DNA of 18,414 bases from contig JBDRLD010000009.1 of assembly GCA_043813445.1 (NCBI GenBank), positions 1 to 18,414 on the forward strand, given 5' to 3'. The number at the start of each line of letters is the position of its first letter. Within the stretch, counting starts at the first letter, position 1. This DNA comes from JBDRLD01 sp043813445. Its GTDB lineage: Bacteria > Patescibacteriota > Patescibacteriia > JACPHY01. The position numbers were made by a program, and so were the translations under genes. Below the pieces are notes generated by a model. It had not been told where the DNA came from, did no database searches, and was given only the letters and a program-made list of their open reading frames with translations. This document shows positions 6,646 through 13,802 of this stretch, in pieces.

Positions 6646-7368
6646 GTGGACGTTGTGTTACGTCAGGATCATCGTATCAGTATTTTGCGCCCTAGTGAGG
6701 CGCTGGCATGTTTGAGCTGGGCGCCACACATGCCCGGTGATGACAAGTCATTCGTCACACCGATTCACGCCGTCGTGAACTACACGCTCACCGACGATGA
6801 ACGCGGTGATCTCGGCCGGGGTGCTGTGGACTTTTGTAACCGCGTTCTTCGGGACGAGGCACTCGACCCACGGACGAGCATCACGCTATTGACGGTAGTG
6901 CCACAGGAGCAGCTTCAGCACTGCCTCGTGGAGAGGGAGAGCACGGGCCTCGAGGTGCGCGCTTTCTGTACTGCTGGTATACGGAGTGCGATCGCACCAG
7001 GGGATCCCACTCTCTACGACGAAGAGTTCGAGGAACGGACGCCGGAGCCTGGCACGATCAATATCATCACGATCATCAATCGTCAGTTGACGCAGTCGGC
7101 GATGTTGGAGCTTACACAAGTCATTACCATGGCGAAGTGCCAAGCGATGTATAGGATCGGCGCGGTAAGTCGGCTGAGCAATCGCATCGCTCTGGGTACT
7201 GGGACAGACTGTATTGTCGTTGGAGGACTTCGTAAATGCGCGATCCGTCTTCGCTATGGCGGTATGCATGTGAAGCTCGCGGAACTTACCGCGTGCGCGG
7301 TGGACGAGGTGGTCACGAGGGCTATCGAGGGTCAGCGTGCACATTTAGCTGCGACAGCCGAGATGTAG
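6646..7368 (+). CDS. cbiZ: Adenosylcobinamide amidohydrolase CbiZ
   Basis: This 240-aa soluble protein has a GTG start, fixed by a strong GAGGAGG 5 nt upstream. CbiZ cleaves the amide bond of the nucleotide loop (or of cobinamide) to give adenosylcobyric acid. Bacteria and archaea use it to salvage or remodel foreign corrinoids. Recognisable family features are CTAGI (108-112), PGTINI (135-140), a segment rich in small residues and Leu (about 145-170), GTGTD (184-188) and GGMHVKLAEL (205-214). The length fits the family. Its product is the substrate of CbiB, the divergent neighbour, so the pair encodes two consecutive salvage steps. A strong terminator follows directly. Confidence rests on motif order; I could not run an alignment. 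Confidence 0.88.
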   Translation: MDVVLRQDHRISILRPSEALACLSWAPHMPGDDKSFVTPIHAVVNYTLTDDERGDLGRGAVDFCNRVLRDEALDPRTSITLLTVVPQEQLQHCLVERESTGLEVRAFCTAGIRSAIAPGDPTLYDEEFEERTPEPGTINIITIINRQLTQSAMLELTQVITMAKCQAMYRIGAVSRLSNRIALGTGTDCIVVGGLRKCAIRLRYGGMHVKLAELTACAVDEVVTRAIEGQRAHLAATAEM

Positions 7369-7379
7369 TCACCACTGTG

Positions 7380-7413
7380 AACACCGCATGCGTATCATGC
7401 GGTGTTTCCTTTT
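7380..7413 (+). terminator. Intrinsic terminator after cbiZ
   Basis: A perfect 11-bp stem (7380-7390 with 7396-7406) has loop CGTAT and is followed by TTCCTTTT-like sequence. It starts 12 nt after the cbiZ stop. Confidence 0.85.
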
Positions 7414-7416
7414 ATG

Positions 7417-7425
7417 TGGTAAGCT
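7417..7425 (+). promoter_or_regulatory. Extended -10 promoter (TGGTAAGCT), leaderless type
   Basis: TG, one base, then TAAGCT ends 8 nt before the ATG at 7434. No -35 match lies at 17 nt. This supports 7434 as the true start of the helicase rather than an upstream in-frame ATG. Confidence 0.55.
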
Positions 7426-7433
7426 GGTATTCT

Positions 7434-8768
7434 ATGACACCACAGAATAATAAGGATGGCGGATTTGAAGATCTCGGCATCGTACCAAAGTTGCTTGCTG
7501 GGATTCATGCGCGCGGCATTACCGAGCCGACCGCGATTCAAAGACAGGCGATTCCAGTCGCGATAACCGGAAAAGATGTTATTGGTATTGCGCAAACCGG
7601 AACCGGAAAGACGCTCGCGTTTGGTCTTCCAATGATCCAGCAGCTCGGAAAGGTTGGAGGCCGTGGGCTTATCCTGCTACCAACGCGAGAGCTTGCGCTG
7701 CAAGTTGACGAGGAGCTGCAGAAGACAGTCGGTAGCATCGGTCTACGCACCGTTGTGGTTATCGGCGGTGAGTCCGAGGGGAAGCAACTGCGTCAGATTC
7801 AGAAAAAGCCACACATCATCGTCGCGACACCGGGACGATTGGTTGATTTTCTTGAACGTGGCAAGGTGTTTCTTGGCGATGTATCTGTGCTGGTACTTGA
7901 CGAGGCCGATCGTATGTTCGATATGGGATTCGCTCCGCAGTTGAAGAAGATTCTTCTCGCGATTCCGAGACAGCGACAGACGATGCTTTTTTCGGCGACC
8001 ATGCCACAGAATGTTGTTCGACTTGCGAAGGAACACATGGGGTGGCCGGTTCGTATCGAAATCGCTCCACAGGGCACCACGGCCGAGCACGTTAACCACG
8101 AACTCTTCATCGTTCCACGAGCCCAAAAGCTTTCGCTACTTGCACAGATTCTGCACGAGCGGAGTGGATCGGTAATTTTGTTTTCGAGAACAAAGTACGG
8201 TGCGAAGGGGATCGCGAACAAGGTTCGACGCATGGATTGTACTGCAGTGGAAATTCACGGTAACCGATCGCAGCCACAGCGCAAAGAAGCACTCGATGGA
8301 TTCAAGGCGGGAAAGTATCGCGTGCTCGTGGCGACCGACATCGCCGCGCGCGGGATCGATGTGCAGGACGTTGCAATCGTACTGAACTATGATCTCCCAA
8401 TGACCGCAGAGGATTACGTGCATCGTATTGGACGGACTGCGCGGGCAGGGAAGTCTGGATGTGCGATATCGTTCGCGACGCCGGAGCAAATGAAGGATAT
8501 TCAAGCAATTGAGCGGCTTATTCGCAAGCAACTTCCACGGAGCCCACTCCCGAAGGGACTTCCCGCATCGATACCGCAGGATGCGCTACCTGCACGTGGC
8601 CCGCGGCGCAGCGCAGCGCCTCGACGAGTGGTTCGACCAGAAAATCGCGCACCAGGTCAACGAACAGACCGAGGACGACCGACGGGAAATAGACGACCAC
8701 CAGGCGCGCACGATGGAGGACATGGACGACGCTCCAGTGGTGCATCACATCATCGCCGTCGTCGGTAA
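7434..8768 (+). CDS. DEAD-box RNA helicase (RhlE-like)
   Basis: This 444-aa ATP-dependent RNA helicase is probably involved in RNA remodelling, ribosome assembly or mRNA turnover. All core motifs are present in order: a Q motif (around GIT-EPTAIQ, 28-37), AQTGTGKT (53-60), PTRELA (83-88), TPGR (132-135), DEAD (156-159), SAT (187-189), the strand IV region ILFSRT (248-253), ARGID (305-309) and HRIGRTARAG (330-339). A basic Arg/Gly/Pro-rich tail (about 385-444) ends in HHRRRR and should bind RNA non-specifically. An in-frame ATG at 7236 would add 66 residues but overlaps cbiZ and the terminator, so I rejected it. The extended -10 just before 7434 supports the shorter form. It forms a single-gene unit. 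Confidence 0.95.
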   Translation: MTPQNNKDGGFEDLGIVPKLLAGIHARGITEPTAIQRQAIPVAITGKDVIGIAQTGTGKTLAFGLPMIQQLGKVGGRGLILLPTRELALQVDEELQKTVGSIGLRTVVVIGGESEGKQLRQIQKKPHIIVATPGRLVDFLERGKVFLGDVSVLVLDEADRMFDMGFAPQLKKILLAIPRQRQTMLFSATMPQNVVRLAKEHMGWPVRIEIAPQGTTAEHVNHELFIVPRAQKLSLLAQILHERSGSVILFSRTKYGAKGIANKVRRMDCTAVEIHGNRSQPQRKEALDGFKAGKYRVLVATDIAARGIDVQDVAIVLNYDLPMTAEDYVHRIGRTARAGKSGCAISFATPEQMKDIQAIERLIRKQLPRSPLPKGLPASIPQDALPARGPRRSAAPRRVVRPENRAPGQRTDRGRPTGNRRPPGAHDGGHGRRSSGASHHRRRR

Positions 8769-8798
8769 CAGCACGTCGCTGAAGAGAAATACGTTTAC

Positions 8799-8826
8799 AC
8801 ATCACCCCGACATGTCGAGGTGATGT
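8799..8826. repeat. Inverted repeat between helicase and ABC exporter genes
   Basis: ACATCACC (8799-8806) and GGTGATGT (8819-8826) pair perfectly. An inner CGA/TCG extends the stem around loop CATG, with one mismatch. There is no T-run, so termination would be weak. The repeat ends 10 nt before the TGC extension of the next gene's promoter, so it could equally be an operator. Confidence 0.55.
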
Positions 8827-8835
8827 ATCGTTCGG

Positions 8836-8844
8836 TGCTATACT
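8836..8844 (+). promoter_or_regulatory. Extended -10 promoter (TGCTATACT) of ABC exporter
   Basis: TG, one base, then TATACT ends 13 nt before the ATG at 8858. This implies a 5' leader of only a few nucleotides. There is no Shine-Dalgarno sequence. Confidence 0.6.
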
Positions 8845-8857
8845 GGCAGTACATACT

Positions 8858-10621
8858 ATGCAGTACGTGCGCACGAGTACGATCATCCGCACAATATTCC
8901 AGTACGTCAAGCCATTCAAATGGCTTGCACTGCTTACTATTCTTAGTGTTGTCTGTGCTGAGGCACTCCATCTTCTTGTTCCGTGGTACTATAAACGATT
9001 CTTTGATGTGCTGACGGAAACCGGAGGTACTCCCGCGAGTATCGTGCCACATCTCATAGGCGTCCTCGTGAGCATTATTGCACTGGAAGCGGTGTCCTGG
9101 CTTTTCTTCCGTATCGCGCTGTATGCGAACAACTCGTTCCAGCCGCGTGTAAGTGCGGCAATGCAGCAGGGTGCATTTCGGTACATTCTTGGCCACTCAC
9201 ATAGTTTTTTTGTCAATACATTTACCGGGAGCCTCGTAAGTCGCGTGCGACGTTTCGTTGGAGCATTCGAGACGCTTTCCGATCTCTACATCTGGAATGT
9301 ACTTCAGCTCGCCATGGCGACGATCGGGATTCTCATTGCGCTCACATTGCGAAGTTGGATGATTGCGCTGGCGGTGCTCATCTGGATGGTACTCATGGCA
9401 ATACTGCTCGTCTCGGTCGCGCTCTGGAAGCTTCCGTATGATGTGCGGAAGGCCGAGCAAGATTCCCGCGTGTCGGCAATGCTCGCTGATGCGGTGACGA
9501 ACAGCACGAACGTGAAGTTGTTCACCGGGCATCAGTATGAATTTTTGCGATTCGCCCGCATCTCGAATGCGTTGCAGAAACTTCGTACATTCACGTGGAA
9601 TGTTGGGGAAACCGCCGAAGCCGTACAGACCGCGCTCATGATCGGGGTTGAATTTGCGGTAATGTATATTGGGATTAAGCTCTGGGCTCGTGGCTCGATC
9701 ACGATTGGTGACTTTGTGATGTTCCAGGGGTATCTCATGATGCTCTTTGGACGATTTTGGCACCTCGGTAGATTTATTCGACGCACGTACGAGGCGATTG
9801 CGGATGCGCGGGAAATGGTGGAGGTTTTTGAGCTTCCACACGAAGTGCACGACGTGCCCGGGGCAAAAGCGTTACATGTGCGTGACGGTGTCATCGAGTT
9901 CCATGATGTCGTGTTCAACTATCGCCAAACGCGTCGCGTGCTCAACAGATTGAATATCACTATTCGTTCGAAGGAGAAAGTGGCACTCGTCGGGCCCTCC
10001 GGCGCGGGAAAGTCGACTATCGTGAAACTGCTCTTTCGTCTGTATGATGTCACCGACGGGGCAATTTGTATTGATGGCCAACAGATTAATCAGGTGACAC
10101 AGGAGAGTTTGCGCAAGAATGTTGCATTGGTCCCGCAGGACCCAATTCTTTTCCACCGGTCGCTCATAGAGAATATTCGGTATGGACGTCGTGGCGCAAC
10201 GAATCGTGAAGTCTTCTCGGCCGCGAAGCGCGCGCGGTGCCACGGGTTTATCAGCGAACTACCGAACGGGTATCAGACACTTGTGGGCGAGCGTGGCGTC
10301 AAGCTTTCTGGAGGTGAGCGTCAGCGAGTTGCCATTGCGCGCGCAATCCTCGCGAATACGCCGATTCTCGTACTCGACGAGGCGACATCAAGCCTGGACT
10401 CCGAGTCTGAATCGCTCATCCAGGAGGCGCTACGCGAGCTGGTTCGCGATAAGACCGTGATCGTTATTGCGCACCGGCTCTCGACAATCCTAACCATGGA
10501 CCGAATCATTGTTATCCAGCGCGGCGTGATTGTGCAAGAGGGGACACACGAACAGCTTCTTCGAGCGGGCGGACTCTATAAGACACTGTGGAATATTCAG
10601 GCGGGTGGGTTCCTCGCGTAG
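8858..10621 (+). CDS. ABC transporter, fused membrane and ATPase domains (MsbA/exporter type)
   Basis: This 587-aa half-transporter is expected to act as a homodimer exporting lipid, peptide or drug-like substrates. The membrane domain spans about residues 20-310 with roughly six helices. The nucleotide-binding domain (about 345-580) has Walker A GPSGAGKST (379-387), the Q-loop PQDP (426-429), signature LSGGERQR (483-490), Walker B and D-loop in LVLDEATSSLD (504-514) and the switch His in AHRLST (538-543). All catalytic residues are present. Length is normal for exporters. Substrate cannot be read from sequence. It is preceded by an extended -10 and an inverted repeat. A 6-bp inverted repeat (CCTCGC/GCGAGG, 10612-10626) overlaps its stop codon. 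Confidence 0.95.
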   Translation: MQYVRTSTIIRTIFQYVKPFKWLALLTILSVVCAEALHLLVPWYYKRFFDVLTETGGTPASIVPHLIGVLVSIIALEAVSWLFFRIALYANNSFQPRVSAAMQQGAFRYILGHSHSFFVNTFTGSLVSRVRRFVGAFETLSDLYIWNVLQLAMATIGILIALTLRSWMIALAVLIWMVLMAILLVSVALWKLPYDVRKAEQDSRVSAMLADAVTNSTNVKLFTGHQYEFLRFARISNALQKLRTFTWNVGETAEAVQTALMIGVEFAVMYIGIKLWARGSITIGDFVMFQGYLMMLFGRFWHLGRFIRRTYEAIADAREMVEVFELPHEVHDVPGAKALHVRDGVIEFHDVVFNYRQTRRVLNRLNITIRSKEKVALVGPSGAGKSTIVKLLFRLYDVTDGAICIDGQQINQVTQESLRKNVALVPQDPILFHRSLIENIRYGRRGATNREVFSAAKRARCHGFISELPNGYQTLVGERGVKLSGGERQRVAIARAILANTPILVLDEATSSLDSESESLIQEALRELVRDKTVIVIAHRLSTILTMDRIIVIQRGVIVQEGTHEQLLRAGGLYKTLWNIQAGGFLA

Positions 10622-10633
10622 CGAGGCACGACG

Positions 10634-10642
10634 TGGTACGAT
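10634..10642 (+). promoter_or_regulatory. Extended -10 promoter (TGGTACGAT), leaderless type
   Basis: TG, one base, then TACGAT ends 8 nt before the ATG at 10651, with CT directly before the start codon. It should drive the 78-aa protein and the cupin. Confidence 0.6.
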
Positions 10643-10650
10643 TTTGCACT

Positions 10651-10887
10651 ATGCAAAAAGAGCAATTCATTAAGCAGATTCAGCGCGTCCTCATGATCCC
10701 CGGCGTTTGTCCGAAGGAGCAGCGTAGCGTGATTGTTGAGAAGCTCGAATCCATGTCCGAGGACGAGATCGCTGCGTTGGTCAACATGATGAATAAATTG
10801 CCGAAGGAAGAGGTGATGGCTGCCATGCAGTCTGGTGATCATGAAAAAATGCAGCAGCTCATTCAAGACAGCACGCAAAATAACTAA
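10651..10887 (+). CDS. Small helical protein of unknown function (78 aa)
   Basis: This 78-aa soluble protein is Lys/Glu/Met/Gln-rich and looks all-helical. It has one Cys (residue 20, in a PGVCPKE turn) and repeated amphipathic segments (about 23-43 and 45-75). I recognise no family. The start is set by an extended -10 ending 8 nt upstream; a longer in-frame ATG at 10588 lies inside the ABC gene and was rejected. The cupin gene follows with a 1-nt gap, so the two are coupled. It may be a small adaptor or regulator, but nothing in the sequence shows this. Confidence 0.75.
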   Translation: MQKEQFIKQIQRVLMIPGVCPKEQRSVIVEKLESMSEDEIAALVNMMNKLPKEEVMAAMQSGDHEKMQQLIQDSTQNN

Positions 10888-10888
10888 T

Positions 10889-11254
10889 ATGTCAGGATTT
10901 TTTGTTGAGCTCGAACAGAAAACGGTTGAGAATACGCAATACCGTGAAGTGCTTTTTACAGGCCCCAAGAGCCAGCTTGTCGTCATGTCGATCGCTGTGG
11001 GTGACGACATTGGTATGGAGGTACACGAGGACCACGACCAATTCATTCGTGTGGAGGCCGGGGAGGGGAAGGCGATAATTGATAGTGATGAGTTTGCGCT
11101 GCGAGATGGAAGCGCGGTAGTGATTCCTGCGGGCGCAGAACACAACATCGTAAATACTTCCGAGAGCGCGCCGTTGAAATTGTATACGATCTATACTCCG
11201 CCAGAGCATCCCGATGGGACGATCCATGAGACAAAGGCGGATGCAAGCAAGTGA
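10889..11254 (+). CDS. Single-domain cupin protein
   Basis: This 121-aa protein is a small beta-barrel. Cupin motif 1 is visible as a glycine, then His-Glu-Asp-His, Gln/Phe and a Glu within GMEVHEDHDQFIRVEAGEG (residues 48-66). Motif 2 is in GSAVVIPAGAEHNIVN (about 77-92), with the PAG and the last His. The His/His/Glu/His set is complete, so it should bind a divalent metal. Such stand-alone cupins resemble the mannose-6-phosphate isomerase-type cupin_2 family; the substrate is unknown. The start 1 nt after the preceding stop was chosen, because an upstream in-frame ATG at 10835 would overlap that gene by 53 nt. A strong terminator follows. Confidence 0.88.
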   Translation: MSGFFVELEQKTVENTQYREVLFTGPKSQLVVMSIAVGDDIGMEVHEDHDQFIRVEAGEGKAIIDSDEFALRDGSAVVIPAGAEHNIVNTSESAPLKLYTIYTPPEHPDGTIHETKADASK

Positions 11255-11268
11255 TTGTAAATCAACAG

Positions 11269-11300
11269 AAGACGACCACCCAATGGTGGTCGTCTTTCTT
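11269..11300. terminator. Terminator between cupin and ZIP genes
   Basis: A perfect 12-bp stem (11269-11280 with 11285-11296) has loop CAAT and runs into TTTCTT on the + strand. The - strand side has a weaker T-rich tail, so it may also serve the convergent ZIP gene. Confidence 0.88.
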
Positions 11301-11330
11301 CGTCGAATTTTGTGAAGTACGGAGACGTAG

Positions 11331-12116
11331 TCACTCCATCGATTCACCAGCCACATGTTCCGCTGTTGGTGCGTGCGCGTGTTGGTCTGAATGTTCGTGT
11401 GGAAGAAAGTGGTGTAGGAGGAGCGGCACGAGCATGCCAATGGCCATGAGGATGATGGCGGGGATGTGTTTTGCGCTCCTCGTTTCCGGAATTAGATTGG
11501 ACGCGGCGACGTAGATGAATGAGCCACCCGCAACCGCGAGAAGAATACCCAGCGTCGTATCAGTAAGGAGCGTTGGTACGCATGCGATCACGATCGCTCC
11601 GAACGGTGTGGCGAGTGCAACGATCGTTGTCCAGAGAACTGCCTTCTTTCGTGCGTATCCTGCGTGGAGGAATAGCGTGATCGATGTGACGCCTTCAGGG
11701 ATTTCGTGAAGTATAACAGCGAGCGTTGCGATGATGCCGAGTGTTGGTGATACAGCAAATCCTGCGCCAATTACGAGTCCGTCAATTAGCGAGTGGACAG
11801 TGAGCCCGATGAACGCGAGTTTCTCTATGGGTGCCCGGAGTTCACAGTGCTCGGGGTCTGCATGACAGTGTGCAACAACGCTGTGTTCAAGGAGATAGAA
11901 AACAAAGAATGTAGCGAGTACGAAGAGGAGTGCATACGGGTGTAGTTCGAGTGCCTCCGGGATGATGTCGTAGAGTGCGGCGGAGAGGAGAATTCCGGCC
12001 GAGAAAATGATGAGGTAGACCGAGTTCCGCCGCGCCCAGGCTTCTCGAGCGAGGATAAGCCACATACCGATGAGCGTGGCGGCTCCCGCAATGAGGCCGA
12101 AAAGAATGGTCATCAT
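11331..12116 (-). CDS. ZIP-family divalent metal transporter
   Basis: This 261-aa polytopic protein has about eight hydrophobic segments. ZIP proteins move zinc, iron or other divalent metals into the cytoplasm. The two family metal-site helices are clear: HSLIDG (108-113) and HEIPEG (137-142). A cysteine/histidine-rich loop (about 78-91: EHSVVAHCHADPEHC) sits before them, and the C-terminal tail is His-rich (H235, H236, H240, H242, H246, H248, H254). In most ZIPs the His-rich stretch is in the loop between helices 3 and 4; here there is one in each place. Two adjacent ATG codons begin the gene and the first was used. It is transcribed toward the cupin gene and shares its terminator. Confidence 0.93.
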   Translation of the reverse strand: MMTILFGLIAGAATLIGMWLILAREAWARRNSVYLIIFSAGILLSAALYDIIPEALELHPYALLFVLATFFVFYLLEHSVVAHCHADPEHCELRAPIEKLAFIGLTVHSLIDGLVIGAGFAVSPTLGIIATLAVILHEIPEGVTSITLFLHAGYARKKAVLWTTIVALATPFGAIVIACVPTLLTDTTLGILLAVAGGSFIYVAASNLIPETRSAKHIPAIILMAIGMLVPLLLHHFLPHEHSDQHAHAPTAEHVAGESME

Positions 12117-12128
12117 ACGAACCAGTTT

Positions 12129-12136
12129 TGTATATA
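12129..12136 (-). promoter_or_regulatory. Possible -10 region of ZIP gene
   Basis: On the - strand TATATACA lies 12-14 nt before the first ATG. There is no clear -35 or Shine-Dalgarno sequence. The rest of 12137-12202 shows nothing I can identify. Confidence 0.4.
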
Positions 12137-12202
12137 TCTGACAGAGCGTTTATGGCTGTACACTAGCAGGTCGATGTTGTTCGGTAAAGTAGTGTGGCAA
12201 CG

Positions 12203-12241
12203 ATAATAAAAAGTACACCCCCGCATTCAGCGGGGGTGTAC
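12203..12241 (-). terminator. Intrinsic terminator of the acidic microprotein gene
   Basis: A perfect 12-bp stem (12213-12224 with 12230-12241) has loop TGAAT on the - strand, followed on that strand by TTTTTATTATCG. There is no T-run on the + strand, so it works leftward and marks a real transcript ending after the 44-aa frame. Confidence 0.9.
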
Positions 12242-12256
12242 CGAGTGCTATTTGCA

Positions 12257-12391
12257 CTACTCATCATCTGCATCCTCATCCTCGTCATCGTCGTCCGTAT
12301 CAAGATCGTCGTCTACGGACACGTCGTCCTTGATAGAGGGGGTCTCGTCCCCATCCATATCGTCGAGTAGTGCGTCGTCATTGAAGCTCAT
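12257..12391 (-). CDS. Extremely acidic 44-aa microprotein
   Basis: Translation gives 44 residues starting MSFNDDALLDD and ending DDE. It contains 20 Asp and 4 Glu, against one Lys and no Arg, Cys or aromatic residue apart from Phe3. It is too acidic to fold alone and is probably disordered. Support for a real gene comes from its flanks: a TTGACG-17-TATAAA promoter about 70-100 nt upstream on the same strand, and a perfect intrinsic terminator 15 nt after its stop. No strong Shine-Dalgarno sequence is visible. I recognise no named family, though short acidic proteins beginning MSFND seem familiar from Patescibacteria. It could bind a basic protein, RNA polymerase or divalent metal. The opposite strand shows a Ser-rich open frame that is only its shadow. 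Confidence 0.7.
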   Translation of the reverse strand: MSFNDDALLDDMDGDETPSIKDDVSVDDDLDTDDDDEDEDADDE

Positions 12392-12467
12392 AATTTCATG
12401 CTTCGAGTGGCAATTTCGCCTAGACAGGCTTATGCATGATCGACCTTTCTGTTTTCATGATAATGGT

Positions 12468-12496
12468 TTTATAAAATGAAGGAATACCGCCGTCAA
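12468..12496 (-). promoter_or_regulatory. Sigma-70-type promoter of the acidic microprotein
   Basis: On the - strand TTGACG (12496-12491) is followed by a 17-nt spacer and TATAAA (12473-12468). Five of six bases match consensus in both boxes. The leader to the ATG at 12391 is about 70 nt. It contains a possible 12-codon frame (12456-12418), whose ATG is only 9 nt after the -10. Confidence 0.65.
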
Positions 12497-12555
12497 GGGG
12501 GGTTGTACACAGCCATTCTGGATGTCGTATGTCATCCTGGTATCTCGATACGCAA

Positions 12556-12584
12556 TGGACGTCAGTATGTGGTGTTGCTACGGT
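12556..12584 (+). promoter_or_regulatory. Promoter of the M23 peptidase gene (extended -10, leaderless type)
   Basis: TGC precedes TACGGT (12579-12584), ending 8 nt before the ATG at 12593. A partial -35, TGGACG (12556-12561), sits at a 17-nt spacing. Confidence 0.6.
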
Positions 12585-12592
12585 AGGGAACT

Positions 12593-13786
12593 ATGAAGAA
12601 ATCGATTGTCGTTGTTTTGGTTTGTGCACTTCTCGTGCTTGGGGGTTTTATCGCAATACGAGGCGCTGCGTTTTCCGATGCTGATACTAATACGGGAGAG
12701 AACAATGTCGTGGCTGCTCCACCATGGATCATCGAATCCATTGCGGACGGCGACACGTTCGCGGTTGTCATGGATCGTATCGGAGTGTCATATTCGGATG
12801 CACTTGCGATCGTGGATGCTTCCGAGGAAGTATTTGATTTCACCATGATCCGCGCGGGGCATGATTTTCGGTATCTCAAAGAGGAAGATGTGTTGTCCGT
12901 ACTTGAGTACGATGTCGATACAGAGGAGTTTGTTCGTGTGCAGCGCGGAGATGACGGTTTTGTGGTGACGCGTGCACTCATTCCGTACGAGGTCACTACG
13001 GAAACCGCGCAGGGTATCGTGACAACATCGTTATATGAAAATGGTTTAGCAGATGGTGTTCCAGAGGAAATTATTTTGGAATTCGCAGACGTGTTTGCGT
13101 GGACGATTGATTTTGCAACGCAAGTGCAGCAAGGAGATCAGTATCGTGTCGTGTATGAACGACGAACGCGTGATGGAAGCGACGCGGGATATGGGGTGGT
13201 GTTCGTCGGTGAGTTTGTGAATACCGGTACTTCTTACCATGCGTACCGATTTGCAAATGCTGACGGGAAACCAACATACTACGACGATGCGGGAACATCG
13301 CTCATTCGACCGATGCTGCGTGCGCCATTGAAATTTAGTTACATTTCATCCGGATACACATACGCGCGTTTTCATCCCACACTTCAGCGCGCGACACCGC
13401 ATCTTGCAATCGATTACGCTGCTGCGATCGGAACACCGGTGTTAGCGGTAGGGGATGGTGTGGTTGGATTCGCTGGGTGGAATGGTGGGTATGGAAACTA
13501 TATCGACATCCGTCACAATTCCACCTACTCAACGCAGTATGCGCATCTGAGCGCGTATGCGAAAGGTATTCGCGCGGGTGCGCACGTCAAACAGGGACAG
13601 GTCATTGGGTATGTCGGGTCGACCGGATTCTCAACTGGCCCACACCTCCACTATCAGATTAAAAAGAATGGGTCACTCATCAATCCGTTGAAACTTGAGC
13701 TGCCACCCGGTGATCCGGTGCCTGAAGAACTTCGTGCGGAGTTTGAAGCGCGGCGTGCGGAACTCGAGGCTATGTTGCCATCGTAG
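12593..13786 (+). CDS. M23 family peptidoglycan metallopeptidase
   Basis: This 397-aa protein is predicted to be anchored to or secreted across the membrane by an N-terminal hydrophobic segment (about residues 4-24), with its catalytic part outside. The middle region (about 45-240) resembles the OapA/Csd3-type N-terminal domains found before LytM peptidases. The LytM domain (about 245-370) has the zinc ligands H270-x3-D274 and H353 of HLH (351-353), and the catalytic His in AHLS (H318). The first motif reads HLAID rather than the common HxGxD. It should cut peptide cross-links of peptidoglycan during growth or division. A Glu/Arg-rich C-terminal helix (about 376-397) follows. The start is set by the -10 element 8 nt upstream. 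Confidence 0.94.
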   Translation: MKKSIVVVLVCALLVLGGFIAIRGAAFSDADTNTGENNVVAAPPWIIESIADGDTFAVVMDRIGVSYSDALAIVDASEEVFDFTMIRAGHDFRYLKEEDVLSVLEYDVDTEEFVRVQRGDDGFVVTRALIPYEVTTETAQGIVTTSLYENGLADGVPEEIILEFADVFAWTIDFATQVQQGDQYRVVYERRTRDGSDAGYGVVFVGEFVNTGTSYHAYRFANADGKPTYYDDAGTSLIRPMLRAPLKFSYISSGYTYARFHPTLQRATPHLAIDYAAAIGTPVLAVGDGVVGFAGWNGGYGNYIDIRHNSTYSTQYAHLSAYAKGIRAGAHVKQGQVIGYVGSTGFSTGPHLHYQIKKNGSLINPLKLELPPGDPVPEELRAEFEARRAELEAMLPS

Positions 13787-13802
13787 AGTTGAGAGCAGCA
13801 GA

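Noticed and set aside
7236..7433. In-frame N-terminal extension of the DEAD-box helicase starting inside cbiZ
   Set aside because: It crosses the cbiZ coding end and a perfect terminator hairpin, and the added residues do not look like helicase sequence. The ATG at 7434 follows an extended -10 and begins just before the Q motif.
9197..9850. Long - strand open frame (217 aa) inside the ABC exporter gene
   Set aside because: The + strand encodes an intact ABC exporter here. The antisense frame has no recognisable motif and no signals.
12252..12479. + strand Ser-rich open frame
   Set aside because: It is the antisense of the acidic microprotein, since GAC/GAT codons read as GTC/ATC or Ser-type codons in other frames. 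The promoter and terminator both point to the - strand.
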